A stretch of DNA of 64,000 nt from Chlamydiales bacterium (GCA_024233395.1 JACKPR010000002.1:62001-126000), one strand, 5' to 3'. Positions 50,975 through 60,198 are shown, counted from the stretch's first letter. A program made the numbers and translations. The notes: generated by a model from the letters alone, not told the origin.

Positions 50975-53665
50975 TTGGGGAAAAGGGTGGAAGTTGCTCC
51001 TATTCATCACATAGAAGCTCCTGATGGTACCTATGAGCAGACCGCTCATGGGCTTTCTCGGCTGACTGCTAGTCACTTAAACAGCCCCGTTGTTTCACGC
51101 ATGCTCTCCCTGTTCTATAGAGAAGCTCAAAAAGTGATCGAAGCTCCTTTCACCATCGAAGCCTATCGATATGACCGCGAGAAAAATGCTTGGGATGTAA
51201 AATTATTATTTTACGATGGAAACACCCATATCCTTGAAGTTGCTCAGCAAGATATTCATGATGAGCTTACCCTTTCTTCAAAAAGAGCAGTACAGAAGTC
51301 ATTCACAGAGTCAACAGGTCTTTTGGTTCCCTCTTACGAAGATGGTTATACACGTGCAGCTACTCACTATTTCACAAATACCCCTATCAAAGAAGATAAT
51401 ATTCTAAACGAATGGAGTTGGAGCAAGCCCCGCGTGAGATTTGTTGTTCAAGATGGAACAATCCATTTAATGAAAGGTTTTTCAACAATCGAAAGAATTT
51501 TCCGTAAGATCTTCTATCGTCAAGAAATGCGTCAATGGGAAGAACAAAATCGACAAGCAGTACGCGCTTATGTGGGATTCCTTGAAAGAGAAATCGGAAA
51601 GGAAAAGCTCGAGCAAATTCAAAAAACGTATGGCTTTGATTTTGAAAAAATGATCAAAGATGGAGACCCTCTTCTACCCAAATATATTTATTTCTGCAAC
51701 ATTGGAATGAACAATATTGAAATGTCTGATGTCACTCTGCTGGGAAATAAAATAGAAGATTTCCTTTCAGAGCATCGAGTCGATGAACGCCTTCTTACCA
51801 TTTTTATGAGTGGCAATCATCCTTTTACAAACCGTGAAGCGCGCGCTATTTTGCAAAGATTCGGCCAAGAAGGAACAGTTGCCGATCTCTACCGATACAT
51901 TGGAGCTGTAAGAGATGAAAGTGGCATGAGCTCAGAACATTTAGATCACGAGCGATTTGGAAAGTTGGTAAAATTATTAGAAACCCCAAAAGGCCAGTGG
52001 GAAAGACTTTATACCGGAAGAAAGTTCTCCAAGACCATTAAAGGTTCTTACAACAAAGAGATCTCAGATAGAAAAACATTTCGCCCTTGGATAGACCAAC
52101 AAGAACTCCTCCAAGTTTTTAATGAAATGAAAGATCCATTCCCAGGACAGGTTGTGAATCGAGAAAAACTGGATCGTTATTTTTTTGAGATGATCACAAA
52201 AGTTGTTGTTAAAAAGCATTTAATGCGAAGCGAAACCGACGGAACCTGGCGAGTGGGAGCTTTAATTCCTTCTCCCTATAAAGATAGTTCTGGACATACT
52301 GTTTACTATCGTGTTGATCAGGGTGTTGATTCTGGCCACGGAAAACTTTGGTATGTTCTGAGACCTGCTTGCGACGATTACGATCCTTCTCTTCCTGTCA
52401 TTCGCGCTCCAAGAGACACAAGCCGAGATCACTACGCTCAAAGAGGGGGTCACACTATCACGCGTGACTTAGCCAAACACGCCGGTTACCTTTATAGCAG
52501 TTCAACCTATGAAGAAGATAAGAAATTCTTTAATGAGTTTACCCTTCCAGTTTGGATGGGACACTTAGCAGTGACTATGAGAACCTATCACCAAGTAAAA
52601 GAGTCAGAAGATTATGAAGCCCTCGCTGAACCTTTAAATGCAATGCATCAAGCGCTCCAACACGAAATTAAAAAAAGAGTTTTTGAAAAACAAATGCCAA
52701 AAGAAGAAGGAGAACGATTAGCTTGCCAACTTGAACAAATCCATCGAGCGATACAAAGAGCTGAAGGAATCGACCAACTTAGATTAACCCAAACCTATAT
52801 TGCCACAATTTTAGCGATTAATCCTAGCAGAACCCCCGAACTAGCACCTTATGATGTTGATGACTTTGTACGCTTTACCAATTTGATGGAAGGAAGAGTT
52901 CCTCGTCCACTAGCTTCAATAGGAAATAGCTTAGGAGGATTTGACGCTCAAAACGACCTTATTCGCCATACACTCACTTCAAACCGCATCCCAATCGTCA
53001 ATGTTCAGCTCTTTACTCACAGCTCTCTTAAAGTTGATAGAGAAGAAGAACAACACTTTTCTGACTTCATCATCCAAAATAAAGACTTACTCAAAGCTCT
53101 TCGAGTAAAAATGTCTATCCAGCATGTAACAGAATTCAATGATAAGGTTTCATTATTTACCCACGGAACTTTCTTGGGTCGAGGATTGCAAGGATATGCA
53201 AAAGAAGCGGCAATGAGAGGTGAAGAGTTCCCTGTAGACGTTCAACTCGATGTCTTTAATCCCCTCGCAACTTCAAGAAACCCTCAGATCACCGAGCTTA
53301 AAACCCACATGCGCCGGATTGAACACCTCGTTGAAGGAGAAGATTACGAACTTCTTCCTGAGTATCAATCCATCGATGCCTATGATGATTATGCACGCAA
53401 TTATCGTTTTAAAGGAAGAAAGCTTGAAGCTTGGAGAGAAACAGGTATCGCCCTTGGGTTGGCCGATTTTACAAAAAAAATCATCTATTTATGGAGAAAG
53501 ATAAAGGGAATGACCCATCGCATCCCTAAGTCTTACGCATTCCATAAACTTGTTGTAGAATATGATCCAAAAACCCGAACAAACTCTCATAGCTTTGTCC
53601 CTCCTAGCCCTTCCAGAGGTTTTGATAGAATTCGTTATGTCAAAGCTGCTGAATTTAGACTTTAA
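50975..53665 (+). CDS. Large unknown protein with a lipase-like GNSLGG motif
   Basis: Not recognised as a named family. The 896-residue product has no signal peptide or membrane segment. Near residue 650 SIGNSLGGFDAQNDLIRHTL looks like the Gly-x-Ser-x-Gly nucleophile elbow of lipases (compare GHSLGG of class 3 lipases). Possible Asp/His partners exist (FNPLATSR, HTVTRD-like HTITRDLAKH) but are not fixed. The start is a TTG at 50975 or a GTG at 50987 behind GGGGAAAAG. It is a monocistronic unit with AT-rich flanks. A secreted effector or intracellular lipase is possible but unproven. Confidence 0.7.
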   Translation: MGKRVEVAPIHHIEAPDGTYEQTAHGLSRLTASHLNSPVVSRMLSLFYREAQKVIEAPFTIEAYRYDREKNAWDVKLLFYDGNTHILEVAQQDIHDELTLSSKRAVQKSFTESTGLLVPSYEDGYTRAATHYFTNTPIKEDNILNEWSWSKPRVRFVVQDGTIHLMKGFSTIERIFRKIFYRQEMRQWEEQNRQAVRAYVGFLEREIGKEKLEQIQKTYGFDFEKMIKDGDPLLPKYIYFCNIGMNNIEMSDVTLLGNKIEDFLSEHRVDERLLTIFMSGNHPFTNREARAILQRFGQEGTVADLYRYIGAVRDESGMSSEHLDHERFGKLVKLLETPKGQWERLYTGRKFSKTIKGSYNKEISDRKTFRPWIDQQELLQVFNEMKDPFPGQVVNREKLDRYFFEMITKVVVKKHLMRSETDGTWRVGALIPSPYKDSSGHTVYYRVDQGVDSGHGKLWYVLRPACDDYDPSLPVIRAPRDTSRDHYAQRGGHTITRDLAKHAGYLYSSSTYEEDKKFFNEFTLPVWMGHLAVTMRTYHQVKESEDYEALAEPLNAMHQALQHEIKKRVFEKQMPKEEGERLACQLEQIHRAIQRAEGIDQLRLTQTYIATILAINPSRTPELAPYDVDDFVRFTNLMEGRVPRPLASIGNSLGGFDAQNDLIRHTLTSNRIPIVNVQLFTHSSLKVDREEEQHFSDFIIQNKDLLKALRVKMSIQHVTEFNDKVSLFTHGTFLGRGLQGYAKEAAMRGEEFPVDVQLDVFNPLATSRNPQITELKTHMRRIEHLVEGEDYELLPEYQSIDAYDDYARNYRFKGRKLEAWRETGIALGLADFTKKIIYLWRKIKGMTHRIPKSYAFHKLVVEYDPKTRTNSHSFVPPSPSRGFDRIRYVKAAEFRL

Positions 53666-53709
53666 TTATTAAAATAATTTTTATAATTAAATTATATTAA
53701 TAATTATGA

Positions 53710-53715
53710 TATAAT
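53710..53715 (+). promoter_or_regulatory. Possible -10 box before the gene at 53748
   Basis: TATAAT within ATTATGATATAATACTTT; about 33 bases before the ATG. A good GGAGG (53736-53740) lies 7 bases before the start codon. The same arrangement (AT-rich gap, TATAAT) precedes the 896-residue gene. Confidence 0.45.
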
Positions 53716-53747
53716 ACTTTTATTAAAAAGTAAAAGGAGGGTTTTGT

Positions 53748-54371
53748 ATGTCTATGACAACAACAGGCTTTCAACCTCATATTATTGAAGATTATATCCC
53801 TAAAAAAGCAGCGGAATCGGGTGATCTAGATGAGTTGGTCAGCTCTTTTGTCTCAATCGATCCAGTCATTCGATCTGAGATCAGAGAGGTCACTGAAGAG
53901 GTTACCAAGCAGGTCTATATTGGAGTTTGGGGAATGCTTGGCTATACAACAGCTGTTGTTGAGAAGCAGATCATTGGAGAAGAAACAGTCGTTCTTTACC
54001 CTGCATTTGAAAAAGATAAAGAAGCCATCCAACAAGAACTTACTCCCTTTTTTGATGAGCCCGAAAAAATCACCTATGAAGATGTTCAAGAGTATATCTC
54101 TGCTCTTAATGAAACCTATCCTGAGTATGCTATTGATGAACGTCGGGGTCTATTAAGCGAAATCCGAAGAACAAAAAACGGCATGATCGAGCGGGGTGAA
54201 AGAGGCTTTGTTCGAGGTGTTGGCCTCTATTCTTGCTTCTCAGAGAGTGGAAGAAACACAATGCTTAAAATAGCAGCATATCAAAAGAATCGGTCACAAA
54301 TTTCTGAGGATATTGGTTATCAAAGAGAGATGCTAAGCTGGTTTAAATTTTTCCACGGATGTAGCGGTTAA
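53748..54371 (+). CDS. Hypothetical protein, 207 residues
   Basis: Not recognised. The sequence is soluble, acidic in the middle (EKDKEAIQQELTPFFDEPEK), with a Gly-rich patch RGERGFVRGVGLYSCFSESG and the end FKFFHGCSG. A short hydrophobic stretch (VYIGVWGMLGYTTAVVEKQ) is not long enough for a clear membrane anchor. It has its own promoter-like TATAAT and a very strong ribosome site. It meets yebC tail to tail with a 4-base overlap. Lineage-specific, function unknown. Confidence 0.6.
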   Translation: MSMTTTGFQPHIIEDYIPKKAAESGDLDELVSSFVSIDPVIRSEIREVTEEVTKQVYIGVWGMLGYTTAVVEKQIIGEETVVLYPAFEKDKEAIQQELTPFFDEPEKITYEDVQEYISALNETYPEYAIDERRGLLSEIRRTKNGMIERGERGFVRGVGLYSCFSESGRNTMLKIAAYQKNRSQISEDIGYQREMLSWFKFFHGCSG

Positions 54372-55084
54372 TCTTCCATATTGTGAAAAACAGCATCCAC
54401 ATCATCAAGATTTTCTAGAAAATCAATAAGCCCCTGGTTTGCTTCTTTTGCATCAGAATCGCACTCAACCGTTGTCTTAGGAATCATTTCTAAACTCTCT
54501 TCTTGTACAGATATACCACTTGCTTCGAGCTTTTCTTTTACTTCATAAAGAAGTTCCGGAGGAGTCACCACAATAAAACCTTCATCTGTCACATCAAAAT
54601 CATCAGCTCCTGCATCAGTGGCTTGCATAAAAAGGGTCTCTTCATCGCCTTGATCTTTTCCAATTTGAAGAACTCCCTTGCGATCAAAATTAAATGCTAC
54701 AGATCCAGGAGATGCAATCGATCCCCCTTTTTTATTCGTTGCAATACGCATATCCGATGCTGTCCGATTTTTATTATCGGTCATTGCATCGACAATAATC
54801 CCTACACCCCCATGACCATAAAGCTCGTAGGTGAGCTCTGTAAAGTCTTCTTGGTCAGCACTTGCTGCTTTTTTTATATTTCGATCAATCACATCTGAAG
54901 GAACATTAGCAACTTTTGCCTTTTGAAGAGCTAAACGGAGTTTTGTATTTGCTTTTGGATCTGGGCCGCCCTGTTTAACAGCTGATATAATCTCTTTAGC
55001 AACGCGAGAAAAGATCTTTCCCTTTTTTGCATCAGCCCTCTCTTTCTTATGCTTAATATTTGCCCATTTACTATGACCTGCCAT
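54368..55084 (-). CDS. yebC: YebC/TACO1-family translation factor or regulator
   Basis: A full-length (238) member: AGHSKWANIKHKKERADAKKG at the start, VAKEIISAVKQGGPDPKAN, YELYGHGGVGIIVDAMTDNK, and GSIASPGSVAFNFDRKG. In bacteria YebC proteins affect transcription or help ribosomes through proline stretches. The ATG follows GGATCGGTTCATG, a variant of the dispersed motif. It is followed (upstream on this strand) by two acetyltransferase genes and prfB, an order I recall from Chlamydia. Confidence 0.95.
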   Translation of the reverse strand: MAGHSKWANIKHKKERADAKKGKIFSRVAKEIISAVKQGGPDPKANTKLRLALQKAKVANVPSDVIDRNIKKAASADQEDFTELTYELYGHGGVGIIVDAMTDNKNRTASDMRIATNKKGGSIASPGSVAFNFDRKGVLQIGKDQGDEETLFMQATDAGADDFDVTDEGFIVVTPPELLYEVKEKLEASGISVQEESLEMIPKTTVECDSDAKEANQGLIDFLENLDDVDAVFHNMED

Positions 55085-55095
55085 GAACCGATCCT

Positions 55096-55599
55096 TTATA
55101 ACTCCATTTGCATTAAGATTTTCCCGTAATAATTCCCATGCACATCTTTAAGATAATCAGGATGATGTGCATACTTTTTAAAACCTACCCTTTCATAAAG
55201 ACGAATTGCAGGGTTTTTATCATAAACTTCCAGATGGAGAATCTCTATTCCAAACTTGTTTTTCGCAAGTTTTTGAACTTCTTTTAAAAGAAGGGTCCCA
55301 ATTCCTTTTCCTCGATATTTCTCATCAACTAGAATCACAAATAAGGATTGATGCTTAAGTTTTTCAACATCTTGAACATAGAGATTTGCTGCTCCCACAG
55401 GTTTTTTCTTATAGAGTGCAGTAATCGAAGCTCCTTTAGCCAAGTATTGATGCCAAAGACGTACCGCATCATCGATTTCCCGCTTATCCGACATGGGAAA
55501 CCCTTCAAGAACTCCTGGTTGTTGAAGCCACTCTTTATAAGATTCAAGATCTTCAGGAATTGTCGGCCGAAAAGTCACGAGAGGTTTTTTACTTGCCAT
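55096..55599 (-). CDS. GNAT-family N-acetyltransferase (1)
   Basis: GCN5-related acetyltransferase of 167 residues. Motif A is clear: VILVDEKYRGKGIGTLLLKEV, where RGKGIG binds the acetyl-CoA pyrophosphate, and the end has LEVYDKNPAIRLYERVGFKK. The acceptor is unknown. The ATG at 55599 is chosen because upstream in-frame codons lie in the preceding gene and AGGA precedes it; it overlaps the other GNAT gene by 11 bases. The two share similar middles (KGASITALYKKKPVG, YGASLTAVYKKQPVG), so they are tandem paralogs. Confidence 0.82.
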   Translation of the reverse strand: MASKKPLVTFRPTIPEDLESYKEWLQQPGVLEGFPMSDKREIDDAVRLWHQYLAKGASITALYKKKPVGAANLYVQDVEKLKHQSLFVILVDEKYRGKGIGTLLLKEVQKLAKNKFGIEILHLEVYDKNPAIRLYERVGFKKYAHHPDYLKDVHGNYYGKILMQMEL

Positions 55600-56107
55600 T
55601 CTGATCCTTACTAAAATTGATTTGATAGAGGTGGCGGGCAAGATATCCTTCTTTTTCTTTAACAAACTTTTCTTGTTTAAAGACTTGCTCATATCCTGCT
55701 TTTTCTATAAGAGGTATCGCGGGACATCCTTCAAAAATCTCGATATTCATCCATTCAAAACGAAAATAACTTTTTCCAAGATGATCGATATTTTTAATCA
55801 AAGATGTTCCGACCCCTTTTCTCGCATGTTTGGGATCTACGATAAAGTAAACAAGGCAGTGATGAATCACTTTCCGATAGGGCATGAGAAAAAGGGTTGC
55901 AATTCCAACAGGTTGCTTTTTATAAACAGCAGTTAAACTTGCACCATAGCGATAGAAGCCAATCCAATTTTTTGCCATAGCTTCAACATCTTTATCAGAA
56001 GAAACAGGATACCATTTACGGCATTCCCCTAACCATTTATGCAAAAAAGGAAAATCATCCTGATTAGAATAGCGAACATCGTAGTCACTTTCTTCAGTAA
56101 TATTCAT
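55589..56107 (-). CDS. GNAT-family N-acetyltransferase (2)
   Basis: Paralog of the next gene, 172 residues. Motif A is VYFIVDPKHARKGVGTSLIK (ARKGVG as the CoA loop), and WMNIEIFEGCPAIPLIEKAG takes the place of the usual acidic strand and NPAI-x-LY end. The substrate is unknown. It lies 5 bases after prfB on the same strand. A duplicated acetyltransferase at this spot, while Chlamydia as I recall has one, suggests a tandem duplication in this lineage. Confidence 0.78.
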   Translation of the reverse strand: MNITEESDYDVRYSNQDDFPFLHKWLGECRKWYPVSSDKDVEAMAKNWIGFYRYGASLTAVYKKQPVGIATLFLMPYRKVIHHCLVYFIVDPKHARKGVGTSLIKNIDHLGKSYFRFEWMNIEIFEGCPAIPLIEKAGYEQVFKQEKFVKEKEGYLARHLYQINFSKDQNGK

Positions 56108-56112
56108 ATACC

Positions 56113-57208
56113 TTAACCAAATTCCTTAAGATAAGCATTTACAAACCCATCAAGAGCTCCATCCATAACCTCTTGGATATTCCCCTCTTCATACTTTGTT
56201 CGGGTATCTTTTACAAGCGTATAAGGTTGAAAAACGTAGTTGCGGATTTGTGATCCCCAAGCAATCTCTTTCTTCTCGCCCCCCATTTTTTCGAGAGCTT
56301 CTTCACGCTCTAAAATCTCTTTTTCATAAAGCTTTGAACGGAGCATTTTAAGACATGTTTCCTTATTCTGCAACTGACTCCTCTCTCCCTGACAAGAGAC
56401 CACGATTCCTGTAGGAATATGTGTAATCCGAACAGCTGAATCAGTGGTATTCACATGTTGCCCCCCTGCTCCAGAAGCACGAAATGTATCGATGCGAATT
56501 TCTTCGGACTTAATCTCTATTTGAATATCATCTTCAATCAAAGGGGAAATATCGACAGAGACAAAACTCGTATGACGACGTGCATTGCTATCAAAAGGAG
56601 AGATCCGAACAAGGCGGTGCACTCCTTTTTCTGCTTTACAGTATCCATAAGCAAAGGGTCCACTTATTTGAAGGGTTGCATTTTTTATCCCAGCAACTTC
56701 TCCATCAAGTTTTTCAATGACTTCAACTTTCCATCCCCGCTTAGCAGCCCACTTCTGATACATTCTCAGAAGCATCGAAGCCCAATCACAAGACTCTGTT
56801 CCACCAGCCCCCGCATTCACACTCAAATAACAATTTTTGTTATCCAATTCACCGGAGAGCATCTTTTTAACTTCTAAATCTTCAAGACCTTTTTCCACCT
56901 CTCCAAGTTCTTTTAGAAGATCTTGATAGAGTTCAGGGTCTTCTTCCTCTTCAACTTCTTCAAGAAATTCTTTGGCTGCTTCAAAACGCTTTTTAATCCG
57001 ACGATATGGCCCTGTCCATCCTTTGAGAAGGTTGCATTGATTAATGACTTTTTGGGCTGCTTCATTATCGGACCAAAAATCCCCCTCTTCCATCTTCTTT
57101 TCTAACAGCTGAACTTGCTCTTCTTTGACCTCTAAGTCAAAGATACCTCCACATGTGAATCAGGCGATTATCAATACTCTTAAGTTTTCCTTTAATTTCT
57201 TCGTTCAT
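56113..57208 (-). CDS. prfB: Peptide chain release factor 2, programmed +1 frameshift
   Basis: Ends translation at UGA and UAA. The first 23 codons (MNEEIKGKLKSIDNRLIHMW, RYL) run from 57208 to CTT at 57140 and meet UGA (57139-57137). After a +1 shift the frame continues DLEVKEEQVQLLEKKM to the stop at 56113, 364 residues in all. The SPF codon-reading motif (RISPFDSNARRH) and GGQ (RASGAGGQHVNTTDS) are intact. GGAG precedes the ATG. The coding sequence is therefore joined: 57208-57140 and 57138-56113. Confidence 0.95.
57136..57150 (-). promoter_or_regulatory. RF2 recoding site
   Basis: On the coding strand the site reads GGAGGTATCTTTGAC: a Shine-Dalgarno-like GGAGG, 3 bases, CTT, the in-frame UGA and C. 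This is nearly identical to the E. coli RF2 shift site. Low RF2 slows reading of UGA and favours the +1 shift, an autoregulatory loop established for this gene. Confidence 0.92.
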
Positions 57209-57336
57209 AAAAACTCCTTATGAGTGTTAAGAATAGGGTTTTCTTCCTTTACAATAAAGAATTTTTCCCTATAATTTTTGGATTATCATGATCAGGGCGA
57301 AACCCTATTAAACAATTATTTTACGGAGGTAATTCA

Positions 57337-57603
57337 ATGGCTGCATTCTTAAGAGCAATTCCAGGCAATATCGCGGGTGCTGGAAGAAGTGTCATCAATA
57401 CATTCACTTTAGCGGGCGAGCAAATTTCAAATACGCCTCTTTGGCAAAGAACTGGCGGCGTAGCTGTTCCTCACTTTAGAACAGCAGCTTCTTATTGGCC
57501 AGAACCGCTACGATTTAAAGTTTTTTCTAAAGAGACTGCTGCTGGCACTTTTGTTATCGCCCCATTACTTGGTGCTATGATTAATAAGGCAAGAGGCGGC
57601 TAA
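57337..57603 (+). CDS. Small hypothetical protein, 88 residues
   Basis: Not recognised. GGAGG lies 7 bases before the ATG, so translation is likely. The product is weakly basic, with a short hydrophobic region near the end (GTFVIAPLLGAMIN) and glycine-rich ends. It is monocistronic, divergent from prfB and tail to tail with the pyrophosphorylase gene (4-base overlap). No signal peptide is evident. Confidence 0.6.
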   Translation: MAAFLRAIPGNIAGAGRSVINTFTLAGEQISNTPLWQRTGGVAVPHFRTAASYWPEPLRFKVFSKETAAGTFVIAPLLGAMINKARGG

Positions 57604-59723
57604 GCTCTTTTAAGATTGATTCTATCAGTAGAATCAATGGAATAGGTCCAAAATGGACCTTTTTGATCAAGTGGCTCGGTGATGAAAATCACCCGGCCAC
57701 TTTTTTCTTGTGCACGCATCCGCATGCCATGAGGAACTTCTAAAGTCAGATCTCCCTCAATCGTTAGATTTTCTGCAAAAAACTCAGAATGCCCATGAAG
57801 AACGATTTTTAATGCGGCCACTCTTTTAACTTCATGCTTCCAAAAAAGGTGATCCTCTTCCCAATCGATTCCTCCATTGATAACATGTACATTTTTCAAA
57901 TGACAACGCCCTGTTTGATTAGAGTAGTTGAGAGTTCCCTTTTCAAGATGTCCCATCGGATCAGTTGCATGAATCAAAAGGCTTCCATTGAGAGAAAGGT
58001 TCTCGAGCTCTAGATCAGCAATTTCAAGTTGAAGCTCACTTCCATGATTCAGCTTTCCCCCTCGGATTTTTTGTCCAATAATAGAATAAAGAGGACCTAA
58101 AGCAGGATGATAACTAAAAAGAAAGGAAGGACCTTTTCTCGTAAAGGTTTTTTCATCCGGGAAGGTAGGAAGTTTCATTTGACAATGATTCTTAAGAAGT
58201 TCTTCCGCATTTAACATATAATCATAGTAACACCCTTCAGGAGTCTCTAGCATTTTTCCTTTAACACTCGATTTCTTTTTTGTTGTTGAAATCGTTTTTC
58301 GCCTCTCATTAAATGTAAGATAGGTGGGAAGAGTCATCTCTTTTTCTACCGCAAAGGCATCTGCAATATTTTGCATCGTTGTTTCAAGGCGGGCAATTTC
58401 TTCCTTTTCATCTTGAGCATGGTAGTGATGCCCTTTTCGAAAATTAACAAGAAGGCCAGGATTAGGGAGCTTTTCTACTGCCTGATTCACCGCTTTAAGA
58501 TCAGCAAAAAGAATGTTGGTATTAGAAGGAAAACGTGAATATTTTCCATTGGGTTGATTCGGCTTATCTTCAATCCCACATTTCTCAAAATCACAATATT
58601 CGATATTTGTTAAAACCTTTTTCCCTTGAATCTCTTTTACAACATTCATTCCCTCATGAGCATTTACTAAGCGAGGGCAAGAAGCAAATCCAAATGTCTT
58701 ATCGTTTTTGTGACCAATCCCTAAAAATGCAAGAAGACCATGATCGATAGCTGCCATGGGATTATTGATCTGTCTGATTAAAGCTTTCGAAACACCTAAG
58801 GAATCAAACCATTCAAACACATGATTTTGCTTTAAAAGCTTCCAAAGCATTCCATGTCCTCCTGGCTTCAACAAAAGCTTTAAAGGTTTTTGCAAACACC
58901 ATTCTCCCTTCTTCGTAAAAGTGGGAACTGAGGGTTGCTTAAAAAACTTAAAAGAGGACTTAGGACGACCAAACCATTTATTTTGGATACAAATCGAGCG
59001 AATATGTTCATGATTTCTATTCGCACGCGAAGTCATCATTCCTATAGGCGTTCTCAATTGAGCTCCAAAGAGTTTATAGTGAAGATACTCGCGGGCTTGC
59101 AAATCAGCAATGACTCCTTCTAAAAGAGGTTTTCCTAAGAAGATAAGTCGTGCAGCAGGAAGTCCTTCTTCTGTTTTTTCATCTTTGAGTTGAAGACGAT
59201 CTGCAGCTCCTCCTACAGGATAAAGCTCTCCCATCTTTCCTTGACTCTGGATCCCTTCAATAATAGCTCTTCGTACCCTTAAAGAATCTTTACTTAAATC
59301 TTCCCCTTCTGGTGGGGTTAACTTTTCCCTTTCGGTTGAATGGTTATCGGTTGTCAATAAGGTTAAGACCAAATGTTGGTAACCAATGATTCCTCCAAGA
59401 TCGCGATAAAAAGCTTCGAGGGCAAGCAAGTCCTCAAGAAGAGGGCGGAGTCTATGAATTGCGGACGTTTCAACTTCTTCAAAAAGACGCTTTCCCTGTC
59501 CTATGGCAAAGACCTCTTTAATCACATATTCACACTCTAGGGAAAGTCCACTTAAAAACGTCTTCAATGGAGAAGGAAATGAAAAGAAGGCATCCACTTC
59601 AGGAAGGGCATTCAAAACTTCAATTTTATCATGAATCGATGAAACGCGCCTTAGCTTCACTAAAAGTGAGCGCAAGTGTTCTTTTTGCCTTTCCAAAGGC
59701 TGCTGTAAAACTCTTAAATGCAT
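57600..59723 (-). CDS. UGP3-like UDP-sugar pyrophosphorylase
   Basis: A 707-residue protein closely similar in its motifs to plant chloroplast UGP3, which makes UDP-glucose for sulfolipid. Recognisable parts are YPVGGAADRLQL at about residue 169, PLLEGVIADLQAREYLHYKL, IGMMTSRANRNHEHI, KPGGHGMLWKLLKQNHVFEW near 290, IRQINNPMAAIDHGLLAFLG and KTFGFASCPRLVNAHEGMNV. The C-terminal 150 residues are a beta-rich region like the left-handed repeats of related enzymes. No signal or transit peptide. The ATG is the end of palindromic element B. Confidence 0.82.
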   Translation of the reverse strand: MHLRVLQQPLERQKEHLRSLLVKLRRVSSIHDKIEVLNALPEVDAFFSFPSPLKTFLSGLSLECEYVIKEVFAIGQGKRLFEEVETSAIHRLRPLLEDLLALEAFYRDLGGIIGYQHLVLTLLTTDNHSTEREKLTPPEGEDLSKDSLRVRRAIIEGIQSQGKMGELYPVGGAADRLQLKDEKTEEGLPAARLIFLGKPLLEGVIADLQAREYLHYKLFGAQLRTPIGMMTSRANRNHEHIRSICIQNKWFGRPKSSFKFFKQPSVPTFTKKGEWCLQKPLKLLLKPGGHGMLWKLLKQNHVFEWFDSLGVSKALIRQINNPMAAIDHGLLAFLGIGHKNDKTFGFASCPRLVNAHEGMNVVKEIQGKKVLTNIEYCDFEKCGIEDKPNQPNGKYSRFPSNTNILFADLKAVNQAVEKLPNPGLLVNFRKGHHYHAQDEKEEIARLETTMQNIADAFAVEKEMTLPTYLTFNERRKTISTTKKKSSVKGKMLETPEGCYYDYMLNAEELLKNHCQMKLPTFPDEKTFTRKGPSFLFSYHPALGPLYSIIGQKIRGGKLNHGSELQLEIADLELENLSLNGSLLIHATDPMGHLEKGTLNYSNQTGRCHLKNVHVINGGIDWEEDHLFWKHEVKRVAALKIVLHGHSEFFAENLTIEGDLTLEVPHGMRMRAQEKSGRVIFITEPLDQKGPFWTYSIDSTDRINLKRA

Positions 59724-59887
59724 GAACCTATCTCACTATTATAAATCATTATATTTTTGGAAGATTTTTTCCAAAGTTTTTGTTTGATTTTGATCCACAT
59801 ACTTAAAAAAGTAGGGGGTAAAATCAAACGGAAACTTTGGGGGAAAGAAACAAAAAGAAAGGTTTTAAAATAATGAGATCGGTTCAT
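59722..59887. repeat. 166-bp palindromic intergenic element, copy B
   Basis: Ends are ATGAACCTATCTCA (59722-59735) and TGAGATCGGTTCAT (59874-59887), inverse copies at 13 of 14. Inner arms at 59771-59791 and 59819-59840 (CCAAAGTTTTTGTTTGATTT with AAATCAAACGGAAACTTTGG) share the same centre near 59805. ATTTTGATCC occurs at the same offset (about 65 bases) as in copy A at 29109. The left end holds the start codon of the UGP3-like gene. Confidence 0.7.
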
Positions 59888-60198
59888 AATCAATAAATTG
59901 CCAGTTTTTGTCCCAAATGGCAAGAAAATCCCCTCATGAATCTGTTCCAATAAGCAATTTTAATAGGATTTTTATAGATTTTCCAGCAAATTTTGAATCT
60001 TTTTCAAAAAACAAAACCGACAAATAAAAATGAAAAATAACAGAAGTTGCTCATCGGAATGGGTTCACAAGAGAAAATTCTTGGCGATTTTGCTTTTTTT
60101 TTTGACTATAAATCCCCAAGAAGGATACAAGTGGACTTAAGTTTAACTAATTCAAATACCTTTCACGAAAGGAACATATTTTTTTAAAGGAGAACCAA
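59888..60198. other. Leader and promoter region of the SWIB gene
   Basis: No gene is seen. A small hairpin (TTGCCA with TGGCAA near 59899-59924) is followed by AT-rich DNA and the promoter at 60102. AGGAG lies 6 bases before the SWIB ATG. The leader from the predicted start site would be about 60 bases. Confidence 0.4.
60102..60129 (+). promoter_or_regulatory. Probable promoter of the SWIB-domain gene
   Basis: TTGACT (60102-60107), 16-base spacer, GATACA (60124-60129). The -35 is close to consensus and the -10 is moderate. It follows a T9 run. Confidence 0.45.
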
